Below are positions 7,954 to 17,446 of a DNA stretch of 64,000 bases, one piece after another. The DNA comes from an uncultured Alphaproteobacteria bacterium. Its GTDB lineage: Bacteria; Pseudomonadota; Alphaproteobacteria; Rs-D84. The notes under the pieces were generated by a model that was given only the letters and a program-made list of their open reading frames with translations, had not been told where the DNA came from and ran no database searches. The stretch's first letter is position 1. Every line of letters begins with the position of its first letter. The translations under genes were made by a program, and so were the position numbers. The stretch is from NCBI GenBank assembly GCA_934255455.1, contig CAKQNS010000003.1, forward strand, positions 51,529 to 115,528, in the 5' to 3' direction.

Positions 7954-8964
7954 ATGTTTGATGATGCGATGGTTGTGCAAAGTGCGATAAGTGCGTTCAA
8001 TAATGCGGCGCTGTTTGCCCCAGCATTTTTGTTCTGGGGGCTGTTGATGCTGCCACTGTTTGGTATGGTTTACTTTTATGGGGCGGATTTCTTGGCGCGT
8101 TTTGGGTGGAACGCAAAAAATATGATTCCGCGGACATGTATGACCACGGTTGTAATGATACTGATGTGGGTGGTAATGTTTGGTGGGAATTATGGTGTGT
8201 TGCGTGACAGTGCAACCGTTTTGCCGTTTATGGTTGCTGCGACGGTGTTCGTTTCATCTATGTTTATTGCGTCGCGCATGCGGAACAAGAATGTATTAAA
8301 TGCCTGGCGTGCGGCGCGTGGTGGCGGTCGCGTAGGAATGATTGCGGTTGTGTGTGCAATTTTAATTATGGTTGGTTTGTCTGATACGCATGCGTGGTGG
8401 GGGCCGATATTGCAAATTGGTGCCCTGGTGTGCGGCTGGCTGTTTGGGCGCGTGGCGCGTGGTGAAATGCGTGATGTTGCCGGGTGTGTGTTGATAATTA
8501 TGGCGACCAGTACCGCGATTTTGATGCAGCCCGAATTTTTCAGATTTGGCCAATTGGGGGCATTGACCGTATTTCATCTGGTTGCGCTGGTTTTGGTTGG
8601 TGCGGCGGCGGCGGCAACGGTTGCGTTGCGCAATGTGGCGCCGCATGGTCGCATTCACCAATCGGCGTATGTTAAATTAAAATGGATGGCGCGTTTTTTG
8701 TCGGCGTTGTGTGCGGTACTGTTTGTGCTGACGGAATCTGTGCCGGTGTTTTTGGCAATGTCGATTATGTTTTTTGTGTCGTTTGCAATGTCGGTATGGC
8801 ACGCAAAAATATTGCCCGCCGCATTGGGCGATATGGCGTTTGCGGCGTTGCTGATGATGTTTGGACTGATTACGGTTATGCCGGTTATCAGTGCGCTGGG
8901 GTTGGTTTTATATAATCAATCGGCACGGTCGTGCAGTGTGCGTGATGGACGCGCGTTGTTATAA
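7954..8964 (+). CDS. Polytopic inner-membrane protein of unknown function
   Basis: 336-residue protein made almost entirely of hydrophobic helices, roughly ten transmembrane segments separated by short basic loops (for example SRMRNKN and RNVAPHGRIHQ). I do not recognise a family. The reading frame extends upstream to 7315, but that part is antisense to the methyltransferase gene. The ATG at 7954 opens MFDDAMVVQSA and sits behind a weak AAGGCAAG. It is transcribed divergently from the methyltransferase operon, 40 bp away, and lies upstream of lpxA with an 83-bp gap. An envelope-related transporter or flippase-like role is possible, but nothing in the sequence shows it. Confidence 0.75.
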   Translation: MFDDAMVVQSAISAFNNAALFAPAFLFWGLLMLPLFGMVYFYGADFLARFGWNAKNMIPRTCMTTVVMILMWVVMFGGNYGVLRDSATVLPFMVAATVFVSSMFIASRMRNKNVLNAWRAARGGGRVGMIAVVCAILIMVGLSDTHAWWGPILQIGALVCGWLFGRVARGEMRDVAGCVLIIMATSTAILMQPEFFRFGQLGALTVFHLVALVLVGAAAAATVALRNVAPHGRIHQSAYVKLKWMARFLSALCAVLFVLTESVPVFLAMSIMFFVSFAMSVWHAKILPAALGDMAFAALLMMFGLITVMPVISALGLVLYNQSARSCSVRDGRALL

Positions 8965-9047
8965 TTTGTTATATTTATTGTATACCAATTTATGCGGTGG
9001 TGATGTATTATAACGCTTGAAATTACTGTAAGAAAGCGAGTGTTATC

Positions 9048-9851
9048 ATGACAAATATACATCCAACGGCAATTATTCGTGACGGTGCCGTAATCGGCGC
9101 CGATTGCAAGATTGGGCCATATTGCATTGTGGGGGCAAATGTAGTTCTGGGCGAACGCGTGGAATTGATTTCTAATGTCGTAATTGATGGAAAAACATCC
9201 ATTGGTGATGATTCTATCGTTTATCCGTTTGCCGTTCTGGGCGTTATGAGTCAGGACCTGAAATGGCAAGACGAAGCCGCCATGACCGGCCTGCGCATTG
9301 GTAAACGGTGTAAAATTCGTGAATATGTGACCATTCATTCGGGTACGCCCGCATCTGATGGCACGGTTATTGGTGACGATTGCCAAATTATGGTGAATGC
9401 CCATGTTGGCCATGATTGCAAGGTTGGCAACAGTGTTGTTATGTCCAATCTGGTCCAGGTCGCCGGCCATGTCGAGGTTGAAGATTTCGCAATCTTGTCC
9501 GGTGGCGTTATGGTGTTGCAATTTGCGCGCATTGGCCGCAATGCGTTTATTGGCGGCATGTCGGGTGTTGGAAATGATGTTTTGCCATACGCAATTTATG
9601 ATGGTAATCCGCGCGCGGTATATCGCACAATTAATCGCGTCGGTCTGATGCGTCATGGTTTCACGAACGAGGATATGCACGCAATTCATAATGTATATTC
9701 GGCGGTATTTCGCGAAACAGATGGTACGGTTGCGGAACGCTTGGCGCGCGTTCGCCGCGAGGTGAAAAATAACAAATACGCAATGGACGCAATTGATTTT
9801 ATTGAAAATCGTTCAAAGCGTGGAATTGGCACGGCGAAAAATGCAGAATAA
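9048..9851 (+). CDS. lpxA: UDP-N-acetylglucosamine acyltransferase LpxA
   Basis: First step of lipid A synthesis: transfers a 3-hydroxyacyl chain from ACP to UDP-GlcNAc. The protein has 267 residues with a left-handed beta-helix of hexapeptide repeats starting IHPTAII and IGPYCIVG. The catalytic histidine lies in NAHVGHDC, and the C-terminal helical domain begins after YDGNPRAVYRTINRVGL, as in the family. The last 11 bases overlap lpxB, indicating translational coupling. Presence of lpxA-lpxB shows the organism makes lipid A. lpxD, fabZ and lpxC, often nearby in proteobacteria, are not adjacent here. Confidence 0.96.
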   Translation: MTNIHPTAIIRDGAVIGADCKIGPYCIVGANVVLGERVELISNVVIDGKTSIGDDSIVYPFAVLGVMSQDLKWQDEAAMTGLRIGKRCKIREYVTIHSGTPASDGTVIGDDCQIMVNAHVGHDCKVGNSVVMSNLVQVAGHVEVEDFAILSGGVMVLQFARIGRNAFIGGMSGVGNDVLPYAIYDGNPRAVYRTINRVGLMRHGFTNEDMHAIHNVYSAVFRETDGTVAERLARVRREVKNNKYAMDAIDFIENRSKRGIGTAKNAE

Positions 9852-10992
9852 AAAATTGACCGTATTTATCATCGCAGGCGAGGTATCGGGCGATGTCCTG
9901 GGCGCAAAAATAATGGCGGCTATGCCAGATGCGCGTTTTGTTGGTGTCGGTGGCGAAAATATGATTGCCGCGGGACTGGATTCTTTGTTTCCAATGGGTG
10001 ATTTGGCCGTTATGGGTGTGATAGAGGTTGCCGCCCATGCGCGCACATTGATGCGTCGCATTCGTCAAACGGCAACCGCGATAATTGATGCCGCGCCGGA
10101 TATTGTTCTGACTGTTGATGCGCCGGGTTTCGCGCGCAGCGTCATCGCACAGGTTCGCAAATCATCCGCAGGACAAAAACTGATTGCGCGGGGCTTGCGA
10201 TTTCATCATGTTGTTGCGCCCCAGGTTTGGGCATGGCGTCCGTCGCGTGCAAAGAAATACGCCAAAACATTTGATAAATTGTACGCGTTTTTTGATTTTG
10301 AAATTCCGTATTTTACAAAATACGGGCTGGACACCGTGGCGGTTGGCCACCCCGTGTCGGACGGTCTGATTGGGAAATACAAATCATCGCATTGGCACGA
10401 TGGGGATGCTGATAAAATTATAACCATGGTCCCCGGCAGTCGTATGTCCGAGGTCAAACGTCTGATGCCGATATTCCGTAAAACGGCGGAAATATTGGCG
10501 GCCAGTGGATATGTGGGATATAAATTTGTGATTCCGACGGTTGAAACCACGGTCGATTATGTGCGGCGCAATGTGGCACATTGGCATGTGCCGGTCACAT
10601 TGGTTGATGCACCGCGGCGGTACGAGTTTTATGCAAAATCATATATGGCTATCGTGGCCAGTGGCACTGTATCGGTCGAATTGGCAATGTTGCACATCCC
10701 AGCAATTGTTATATACAAAATGAATCCGATAACAACGTGGTTGGTACGCCAGGTAATTCGCATTAAATGGGCATCATTGGTGAACATTTTGTTGTCGCGT
10801 GGTGTATATCCAGAATTTTTGGGAACCGCGGCCACGGTCGAAAATGTATTGAACGCCACAACCCAATTGGCAATACCCGCGGTGCGCAAACAAATGATTG
10901 CGGATTTGACGCGTGCCGATAAATTGTGGCGGCGCCCTGATGGCGCACCGGCGGAATTGATTGCCGACGATATTCGCCACACAGTAAAATAG
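9841..10992 (+). CDS. lpxB: Lipid A disaccharide synthase LpxB
   Basis: Glycosyltransferase family 19 enzyme that condenses UDP-diacylglucosamine and lipid X at the inner membrane, 383 residues. Family landmarks: IIAGEVSGDVLGA at the N terminus, VGVGGENM, the FHHVVAPQVWAWRPSRAK segment, VGHPVSDG, MVPGSRMSEVKRL and VASGTVSVELAML. The start is the ATG at 9841 inside the lpxA tail; the longer frame from 9793 would be an unlikely 48-base overlap with no added family sequence. The gene ends at a strong hairpin shared with the convergent exported-protein gene. Confidence 0.96.
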   Translation: MQNKKLTVFIIAGEVSGDVLGAKIMAAMPDARFVGVGGENMIAAGLDSLFPMGDLAVMGVIEVAAHARTLMRRIRQTATAIIDAAPDIVLTVDAPGFARSVIAQVRKSSAGQKLIARGLRFHHVVAPQVWAWRPSRAKKYAKTFDKLYAFFDFEIPYFTKYGLDTVAVGHPVSDGLIGKYKSSHWHDGDADKIITMVPGSRMSEVKRLMPIFRKTAEILAASGYVGYKFVIPTVETTVDYVRRNVAHWHVPVTLVDAPRRYEFYAKSYMAIVASGTVSVELAMLHIPAIVIYKMNPITTWLVRQVIRIKWASLVNILLSRGVYPEFLGTAATVENVLNATTQLAIPAVRKQMIADLTRADKLWRRPDGAPAELIADDIRHTVK

Positions 10993-11014
10993 TTTATTTG
11001 TTTTTTTATATACA

Positions 11015-11041
11015 AAAACACCGCCGATTGGCGGTGTTTTT
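11015..11041. terminator. Bidirectional terminator after lpxB
   Basis: Stem AAAACACCGCC (11015-11025) and GGCGGTGTTTT (11030-11040), loop GATT. A run on the left and T run on the right serve lpxB and the convergent gene at 11066. Confidence 0.92.
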
Positions 11042-11065
11042 CGTGATAATACGCAACATTACTTA

Positions 11066-13780
11066 TTACAAGCCTTTGGGCAAATTGGTCAGTTCGGTAT
11101 TAAAGGTGCATGTGTCTTTGTTCTCTGTTTTTTTACCACCAATCGGACATACTTGATTGCCAGACGATAACACCAACTGTGTGCACCATGCAGTGACATC
11201 AGTTTTCGTTTTATCTGCCGGATAAGTAATAGTAGAATCATTATCAGTGTCTGTGATTTTAACTTCTTTTGTAATTTGTGCTGTTGTTGTGTGGTCGGCG
11301 CTACAATTAACACCATCTTTGGCTGTTGTGCTTTGTAGCGGTATTGCTGCCTCGCACTTGGTGCTGGCGCCCCATTTGCTGCGGCGACCACCATTTTCCC
11401 AACACAGACAAGCGCCCCATGATTGCGTGTCAACACTTTGTGTGTAGCCGCGTGGACACATATCTTCACCAACAAACAGACCGTACATTTCTACAAGATC
11501 TAGTCCCCCAGAGGTATTGTTGTATTTAGAGTTTTTAAAATTGGCCAGACAGAAATTATTACTATTATATAATCCCAAATCAATGAATTTATATTCCAAA
11601 AACCGCCCCTCAACATTGGAACATTGGATAATCAGGGTATCCAAAATCTGGTTATATATTTCAGTTGCAACGCCAATTGGGCGTGGTGTCCGATTATTGA
11701 ATGGAATAATTTTTTGTGGGGTTGATCTGCCGTTGCCTTTTTGGCCGTCATAGTATATTTCTGAAGCAGGGTCAGAAATAAGACCATACCCTTTTTCCAC
11801 ATTGAGATCATCGTCTTTTGCTATGTATGCCTTGGTTTGGGTATCGTTTGCAACATATCGCACAATATTCGCGCGGTTAAACCCGCCAAATGCCCGTTCC
11901 AACATATCGTTGCTGCTGCATGACGAAATTTTTTTCAATTGTTGGGCACATGGTGATACCAGTTTTTCTTGGTTGGGTTCTGTACCTTTATACTCATACA
12001 ATGTAAACCAATCCAGCGCAGCGCCAGATTTGAACAGGCCACTGGATGGATAATAGAAATTTTGATACCCACTGCTCCCAAATTTATCAAAGCATTGTTT
12101 TGCAACCGCACGGCACGCCGCCAATGTGTCGACATCTTTGCGGTTCTCAATATATTTTGCAATTATGCCGTTGCCGGTATTGTCACCAAACATCTTGTCG
12201 CATGATGTGATGTAGTCATTGCACATATTGTTTGATAATGTGATTTTATCTGGTTGCAGTACCAACGCAGAATCGGTGGATAATTCTTTCATCGCGGCGG
12301 TCAGTGCGGTTTCGTTGTTGATATAGCACGACGATACGAAATCAAAACAGCCCTGTTGAATTTCTTTGACCTTGGATTGTTGGGAATAATATATGGTCAA
12401 CAAAGCCTTGTCCAAATATTCGGCCCATGCGGTATCGGCTTGTTCCGTGCATTTATCCAGTGCCGGTTGGGCGAATTTCTTTACCTTGTTTTCAAATGCT
12501 TGAACAAATGTGCGGTTTGCGTTGACCTTGGATAATTTTTGGTTTGCCGCATCGACACCATCGGCAAATTTTAACATTTCGCCCAGTTCGTAAAAACGTT
12601 CAACACCCGCAATGGGTTTCCCGGTTGAAATATCAATAAATTCGCCGTTATCCAGACATTTGTGATAATTTGCACCACATACTTCCTCGCTTAATATGGC
12701 GGCCTCGACATTGTTGATACATGTTGTTAAATCGGATGAATTGTGGTTTTGGCGGTTTTCGACACGCGCCAAATCCAACATAGCACTGCTTTCGCGAATG
12801 GCCGATTTGATTTTTTTCTGTTTGGTTTCGATTGCTGTTTGAACGGCATTGCAATCTTGTTCAATCGCCATCAGATACGCGTTTATCGCGCGTTGTAATG
12901 CGGCGTCACTGCAATCGGCGCGAACGGCACTGCGACACTGGGGATATACGGCACTGTACAGGTTTTTGCCGTTGTACGCGGCGACCGCCGCGCCGGCATC
13001 CAGTGTGCCAAACGAATTGGTTGTGTCAAATGCCAGACTGATACTGTTCAAATCGGCGTATTTGCCACCAACGGTCGTGTCCTCGCCCTTGATAGAATTC
13101 ATAATGGCCTGTAATAATGCCTTGGATGCCGATTTATCCGATGTCAGTGCGTTTTCGCCCTCGGACGCGGTTTTCATGGCCGATGCCTGGGCGGCGGTCA
13201 TACCAACTGTATCCAGGTTTTCATTAAACACGGTCAGTTTATCACTGGCATCCTGCATTACATTGCGAATTTCGGCCAATTCCAGAACGCGGTCACTGCA
13301 CGAGCACCGGCGATAATCGTCGTTTTTCAATTGGCAAAATTGGTCCATACATGTGAAAAACGCCGTTTTGCATTGTTCGTATGCGGCACCTGTGCGCGTT
13401 TCAGACATGGCGGTTGTGGTCGTGTCGGTGGCGCGTGCGGTGACCGATTTTGTTTGTGTGGTCGCATTGCTGGCGGCTGGCGTCCTTTGCGATGTTGCGG
13501 CGCGCGATACGACCGGCTGAGTGGTCTGGGTGGTGGTGGCGCGTGATGAAATTGTGCGATTATTTGTTGACGATGTCGTTTTGGCGCGTGCATTGCGTGC
13601 GGTGGTGTTTGTGCCAATGCGCGCCCCACCTGTGCGACCACCGGTCGATTTGACGGTCGTATTTACACGTTGTTGCGATGCAGACGCCGCGCGAGCCGTG
13701 GCATTGCCATCACGCACAGCCGCGTCGGCAATACCGATGCACAGCATCCATGAACATAAAAACGACAGAATTTTCTTCAT
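11066..13780 (-). CDS. Large exported cysteine-containing protein, unknown function
   Basis: 904 residues. A Sec signal peptide (MKKILSFLCSWMLCIGIADA) is followed by about 100 residues of Ala/Thr/Arg/Ser-rich low-complexity sequence, then a long helical region with spaced cysteine pairs (CKTAFFTCMDQFC, YRRCSCSD, CGANYHKC, CFDFVSSC) and a C-terminal part with CPRGYTQ, SWGACLCW and CPIGGKKTENKDTC motifs. The paired cysteines suggest a disulfide-bonded periplasmic or surface protein. I recognise no family. CPxGY-type motifs resemble those in the giant proteins after 43460, so it may belong to the same secreted set. It follows two tRNA genes but is separated from them by a terminator. Confidence 0.8.
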   Translation of the reverse strand: MKKILSFLCSWMLCIGIADAAVRDGNATARAASASQQRVNTTVKSTGGRTGGARIGTNTTARNARAKTTSSTNNRTISSRATTTQTTQPVVSRAATSQRTPAASNATTQTKSVTARATDTTTTAMSETRTGAAYEQCKTAFFTCMDQFCQLKNDDYRRCSCSDRVLELAEIRNVMQDASDKLTVFNENLDTVGMTAAQASAMKTASEGENALTSDKSASKALLQAIMNSIKGEDTTVGGKYADLNSISLAFDTTNSFGTLDAGAAVAAYNGKNLYSAVYPQCRSAVRADCSDAALQRAINAYLMAIEQDCNAVQTAIETKQKKIKSAIRESSAMLDLARVENRQNHNSSDLTTCINNVEAAILSEEVCGANYHKCLDNGEFIDISTGKPIAGVERFYELGEMLKFADGVDAANQKLSKVNANRTFVQAFENKVKKFAQPALDKCTEQADTAWAEYLDKALLTIYYSQQSKVKEIQQGCFDFVSSCYINNETALTAAMKELSTDSALVLQPDKITLSNNMCNDYITSCDKMFGDNTGNGIIAKYIENRKDVDTLAACRAVAKQCFDKFGSSGYQNFYYPSSGLFKSGAALDWFTLYEYKGTEPNQEKLVSPCAQQLKKISSCSSNDMLERAFGGFNRANIVRYVANDTQTKAYIAKDDDLNVEKGYGLISDPASEIYYDGQKGNGRSTPQKIIPFNNRTPRPIGVATEIYNQILDTLIIQCSNVEGRFLEYKFIDLGLYNSNNFCLANFKNSKYNNTSGGLDLVEMYGLFVGEDMCPRGYTQSVDTQSWGACLCWENGGRRSKWGASTKCEAAIPLQSTTAKDGVNCSADHTTTAQITKEVKITDTDNDSTITYPADKTKTDVTAWCTQLVLSSGNQVCPIGGKKTENKDTCTFNTELTNLPKGL

Positions 13781-13831
13781 CTCTGATTGAATGTTAGCAA
13801 AATTGCGAAAATCAGAGCAAGCGAAAAAACA

Positions 13832-13856
13832 TAAAAAAACACCGACATCGGTGTGA
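13832..13856 (-). terminator. Terminator after the tRNA-Leu/tRNA-Val pair
   Basis: On the minus strand ACACCG (stem), ATGT loop and CGGTGT, then seven T; it ends the tRNA transcript before the exported-protein gene. Confidence 0.85.
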
Positions 13857-13863
13857 TAAAATA

Positions 13864-13940
13864 TGGTGGATGTGATTGGACTCGAACCAACGACCTCTTC
13901 GATGTGAACGAAGCGCTCTAACCAACTGAGCTACACATCC
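13864..13940 (-). tRNA. tRNA-Val (anticodon CAC)
   Basis: Complete cloverleaf on the minus strand: acceptor GGATGTG with CACATCC, D stem GCTC/GAGC, anticodon stem CTTCG/CGAAG around TTCACAT, T arm GTTGG-TTCGAGT-CCAAT, and an encoded CCA end. Anticodon CAC reads GUG. Confidence 0.95.
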
Positions 13941-13955
13941 GAAATCGGAACACCT

Positions 13956-14042
13956 TGGTGGGGATAGTGGGACTTGAACCCACACGGTCGCAATGACCAA
14001 AGGATTTTAAGTCCTCAGCGTCTACCATTCCGCCATATCCCC
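13956..14042 (-). tRNA. tRNA-Leu (anticodon TAA)
   Basis: Minus-strand class II tRNA with acceptor GGGGATA/TATCCCC, anticodon loop CTTAAAA, a long variable arm (TGGTCATTGCGACC), T arm GTGGG-TTCAAGT-CCCAC and encoded CCA. It lies 15 bp upstream of tRNA-Val; both share one promoter. Confidence 0.95.
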
Positions 14043-14060
14043 AAAACCGTGTGCCGTAAA

Positions 14061-14089
14061 ATTCTAGTCCGTTCGCCCCCACACGTCAA
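14061..14089 (-). promoter_or_regulatory. Promoter of the tRNA-Leu/tRNA-Val operon
   Basis: On the minus strand TTGACG, 17-bp spacer, TAGAAT, ending 19 bp before the 5' end of tRNA-Leu. Confidence 0.75.
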
Positions 14090-14204
14090 GCGGAAATTGC
14101 GAATTTTTTTAATAGAGTTTTCGCATGGCGATATAAATGGGGGTCTGGAATAGATAAAATATAAAAACACTACATCAATAAATGCGGTGGTTTTTATTCT
14201 GAAA

Positions 14205-14726
14205 TTATTCCATGATAAGCAAAACCAACCACAAAAGTCCTATTATTGCTATCAGCCACATCATTTTGAAAACAAAAGATACTGAACCACGCACAACACG
14301 TGAATCCAGCACAGTCGTCACAGCATTCATTGTTGTTGCCGCCGATACAACAAATGCTTTGTCAATTGCATTGTCGGGCAACTCTTCTTTGTGAAATTTA
14401 ACTTTGGGAAGGGGTTGTCTTTCCTTTTTAGTTTCTGTTTTGCCAAAAATTGCCAAACATAGTGCAATAAACCATCCAAAAGGTATAATCCATATAAACG
14501 ACAGCCAATATACAGTGTTGCGTTTGACTGTTTTTCTAGAATCCGCGATTAGTGGTGGAATCAGTAAAACAAAGCTGATTATGACTGCTCTTGCAATAAA
14601 AAATTCTTCATGTCCGTATAACCGAGCTTGGGGTATGGCATAAATCCATAACATTGCAGCACTTATCAACCAATACCAACCCCAAGGAGTGTATTGCGTT
14701 GTTTTAATGTTTTGTTCTTTTTTCAT
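14205..14726 (-). CDS. Small membrane protein with four hydrophobic segments, unknown
   Basis: 173 residues with a hydrophilic N terminus, hydrophobic helices near residues 16-32, 44-62 and 70-95 (WLSFIWIIPFGWFIALCLAI), a soluble middle and a final helix near 150-172. The TM3 pattern resembles superinfection-immunity-like small membrane proteins only loosely; I assign no family. The start follows AAAGGAAAG at good spacing. It is the last of three minus-strand genes (16902, 14739, 14205) with 12-bp to 40-bp gaps, probably one operon. Confidence 0.65.
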   Translation of the reverse strand: MKKEQNIKTTQYTPWGWYWLISAAMLWIYAIPQARLYGHEEFFIARAVIISFVLLIPPLIADSRKTVKRNTVYWLSFIWIIPFGWFIALCLAIFGKTETKKERQPLPKVKFHKEELPDNAIDKAFVVSAATTMNAVTTVLDSRVVRGSVSFVFKMMWLIAIIGLLWLVLLIME

Positions 14727-14738
14727 TTTTCTTTCCTT

Positions 14739-16862
14739 TTATTTTGATGCGTTTATTGATTTTATCAATCCATTTATTGCAGACGGTAATACAGATTGCA
14801 TGTCTAGTGCCTGGCATAATTCTTGTTTAGTCACGCCAACCTGCAAGCGCAGCATTTCCAAAGAAAAATATGCAAGTTCCGCTGATTCATTTGATTGTAA
14901 GAACTCGTAATGCATACACGATGCGTATTCGTTACCCATGATACGTTTTAATTGATTTTGGGCGTCTTTCTTGTATGGGGCTATATCTTTTTGAAATTGT
15001 CTTATAAATTTATATGGCACAGAGTATTCTGCACAATATTTTGGCAGCCAGTACGTTATGGTGGCGTCAGTATGAAAAACTGTATACGCCCATAAAGCAT
15101 CACGACTTTGTTTGAAACGCTGGGTTTGCGCATCGTCTTTCAGACACGCAGAACCAGTTTTCATGTTGTTTGCCAGTTGATTCAGCAATTTGTCATAATT
15201 CCCCTGTTTTACGTCCGTTTGAACTCTAAATACTTCTTTTTCAACCTCCGTCCAAATATCATCATCTGGATTAGTATGGTCTTCCCATTTGTCTAGACAC
15301 TTGAAGCTGTTCATAAATTGCCAGAATACTGGTTTAGAATCATCAAATAGCACACGTGCATCGTTTTCATTGCCAGCAATTGTCATACATACTAGTGTAA
15401 TTATAGTGTTTTTATACCCAACTATTGTATATAATGCTTTTGAATAAAATTTTATACCGACTTGCTCATAAGCATGCTCAGCTTCAATCATTAATGCGGG
15501 ATTGGCGTCTGCTTGTGTGAATATTGAGCGCAAAATGTTGATTTTGTTTTCCAACAATCCATTCTTGATATCCGGCTCTAAGAGCACATACCTCCATTCA
15601 TACGGCGACAAATTTTCTCCAACATCTATAATATTAATAACACACGTGCGTCCGCGGCGTTCACCTGGACTGTTATATTTTTTATCATTAAATTTATATA
15701 AATTATTTGGGCTAATGCCGGGTTGTGGCTCCCACGTCTCTGGATATTCCACACGAATCTTGCGACCGTGTGTTTTCGGATCATTAGGATCAGATGTGTA
15801 AACACGCATATTTTTACTGAATGTCGGCTGTTTCACTTGTTGTGTGTATGTTTTTTTATACGGTTGGGGCGCGGTCGTCTGTAATTGTTCTAATACTTTT
15901 GCATCTATTTTTGCACGATTATTATTTGTTGATGGGTTTATTGTCGTGCTTTTTGTGTCTTCTGGAACGTATGTTGCAGGCGTGGCAACGCCACGCGTGA
16001 AGATACTATTTAACATGGAGTTTTTTGGAGCTTCGCGCATCCTGTAATAGCCCATATAATCGTATTCGGGCAATTTCCCTTCCGCACGCAAAAGTTGCCA
16101 TTCGGTTTTTGGGTTATTGGGATCAGATGTGTAAACGCGCATATTTTTACTGAATGTTGGTTGGTTCACTTGTTGGGTGTATGTTTTTTTATACAGTTGG
16201 GGCGTGGCTGTCTGTAATTGTTCTAATACCTTTGCCTCTATTTTTGCACGATCATTATTTGTTGATGGGTTTGTCGTCGCACTTTTTGTGTCTTTGGGAA
16301 CGTATGTTGCGGGCATGGCAACCCCACGCGTGAAAACACTATTTAACATGGATGGTTTGGGGGCCTCGCGCATCCTGTAATATCCCAGATAATCATAATC
16401 AGGAACCTCGTTCGTAAACACCATCATTTGCCATGCGGCCTTGTCTGGCTGTGTGGTGTTTAGTTTTGCATATTTCCCCAATGCCGGAAGATACATGTCA
16501 AACGGTATGACCTCTTTGTATCTTTCCACTGGGTCCAAGAAGAACGGGTCGCCGCGCTCGCCAGTTATAGGCCGACGAGCCCCCGCAACCCCAGCAAGGT
16601 TGCCCTGGCCATCGGATTTATAACCTGTTGAAAAATCAATCAGACCGCTTTCATCTTCTGGATTTACCTGTTCGACCCGCATTGGGTCATGCGTGCGAAT
16701 ATTTGTTGCGGGCAACACATCGTGCAGCGGGACCTTTGTCTTTTTTGCGGCCTGCAATGTAGGCTCGTGGGCACTGTATGATGATGCAATCGCCGACCAA
16801 GATAAAATTGATTGTAGTGCAGTACTAAAAAACAATGTTGATATAACGTATGCATATTTCAT
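14739..16862 (-). CDS. Exported protein with a 111-residue tandem duplication, unknown
   Basis: 707 residues with a signal peptide (MKYAYVISTLFFSTALQSIL...). The N-terminal half contains two adjacent near-identical modules of about 111 residues, each with YDYxGYYRMREAPK, NSxFTRGVAxPATYVP, KVLEQLQT and TFSKNMRVYTSDPN. The C-terminal half (from about residue 400) is mixed and likely globular, with scattered cysteines (CIVNII-like stretch, FKCLDKW, CAEYSVPYKF). The start follows GAGGAAAAATT. The signal-peptide start MKY is shared with the upstream neighbour at 16902. The products may act together outside the cytoplasm, but no function can be assigned. Confidence 0.7.
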   Translation of the reverse strand: MKYAYVISTLFFSTALQSILSWSAIASSYSAHEPTLQAAKKTKVPLHDVLPATNIRTHDPMRVEQVNPEDESGLIDFSTGYKSDGQGNLAGVAGARRPITGERGDPFFLDPVERYKEVIPFDMYLPALGKYAKLNTTQPDKAAWQMMVFTNEVPDYDYLGYYRMREAPKPSMLNSVFTRGVAMPATYVPKDTKSATTNPSTNNDRAKIEAKVLEQLQTATPQLYKKTYTQQVNQPTFSKNMRVYTSDPNNPKTEWQLLRAEGKLPEYDYMGYYRMREAPKNSMLNSIFTRGVATPATYVPEDTKSTTINPSTNNNRAKIDAKVLEQLQTTAPQPYKKTYTQQVKQPTFSKNMRVYTSDPNDPKTHGRKIRVEYPETWEPQPGISPNNLYKFNDKKYNSPGERRGRTCVINIIDVGENLSPYEWRYVLLEPDIKNGLLENKINILRSIFTQADANPALMIEAEHAYEQVGIKFYSKALYTIVGYKNTIITLVCMTIAGNENDARVLFDDSKPVFWQFMNSFKCLDKWEDHTNPDDDIWTEVEKEVFRVQTDVKQGNYDKLLNQLANNMKTGSACLKDDAQTQRFKQSRDALWAYTVFHTDATITYWLPKYCAEYSVPYKFIRQFQKDIAPYKKDAQNQLKRIMGNEYASCMHYEFLQSNESAELAYFSLEMLRLQVGVTKQELCQALDMQSVLPSAINGLIKSINASK
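15770..16075. repeat. 333-bp-period tandem repeat, copy 2
   Basis: Direct repeat inside the 707-residue protein gene; nearly identical to 16103-16408 with an exact 333-bp offset, which keeps the reading frame. Confidence 0.85.
16103..16408. repeat. 333-bp-period tandem repeat, copy 1
   Basis: Partner of the repeat at 15770-16075. Differences are scattered single bases, mostly conservative, so the duplication is not brand new but the module is maintained. Confidence 0.85.
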
Positions 16863-16901
16863 AATTTTTCCTCTTTTTATTTGGATTTTTTCTCATTATC
16901 A

Positions 16902-17432
16902 CTACGCTTTACGGTAGTGTCTGTGTATTCGGAAACAAACATTAACAATCAACAAAAACAACATAATTGGGCTTATAGCTGCCAGTATGTATCCGACCTG
17001 TTCGGCCACATCGGCATCATGGTCTCTCGGTAATGGCTCCCCCTGGTTTAACAAGTCCAAATATTTTTGAGCTCTATTTACAACCAAGTTTGAACTTTTT
17101 CTATTTTCAGCTTCAACCTGTGCCAGCATTTTGGTTGATGCCTCTTTTGAAAATATTCCAACTATCGCCGATGGGAAATACGCATATGTTGACGCGGTTG
17201 CTCGGTGATACCCTTTCATAAATGCGGACCACAAGTCTTCCTTGAAATCCTCTGCCGGCATGTACTCATAACCGAAAAAGTTCTCTTCAGGGACATCAAA
17301 ATAATCATGTGCGATAATCATAGAACCCTTGTCTATCGGTGGTGATGTAAATGCGCCCGCTGAAGAACCAACTATACCGACTGCAAACACAGCACTAAAA
17401 ATCAAGGTTGATATAATTTGTAAATATTTCAT
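16902..17432 (-). CDS. Exported or membrane-anchored protein of unknown function
   Basis: 176 residues: a signal peptide (MKYLQIISTLIFSAVFAVGIVG), an extracytoplasmic middle with EDFKEDLWSAFMKGYHRAT and a Lys/Glu-rich helix, then one C-terminal transmembrane helix (YILAAISPIMLFLLIVNVCF) and a basic tail. I chose the ATG at 17432 because GGGAGA lies 8 bases upstream; the earlier ATG at 17450 would put that site inside the gene. First gene of the three-gene minus-strand cluster, immediately after a terminator hairpin. Confidence 0.65.
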   Translation of the reverse strand: MKYLQIISTLIFSAVFAVGIVGSSAGAFTSPPIDKGSMIIAHDYFDVPEENFFGYEYMPAEDFKEDLWSAFMKGYHRATASTYAYFPSAIVGIFSKEASTKMLAQVEAENRKSSNLVVNRAQKYLDLLNQGEPLPRDHDADVAEQVGYILAAISPIMLFLLIVNVCFRIHRHYRKA

Positions 17433-17446
17433 ATTGTTTTCTCCCA

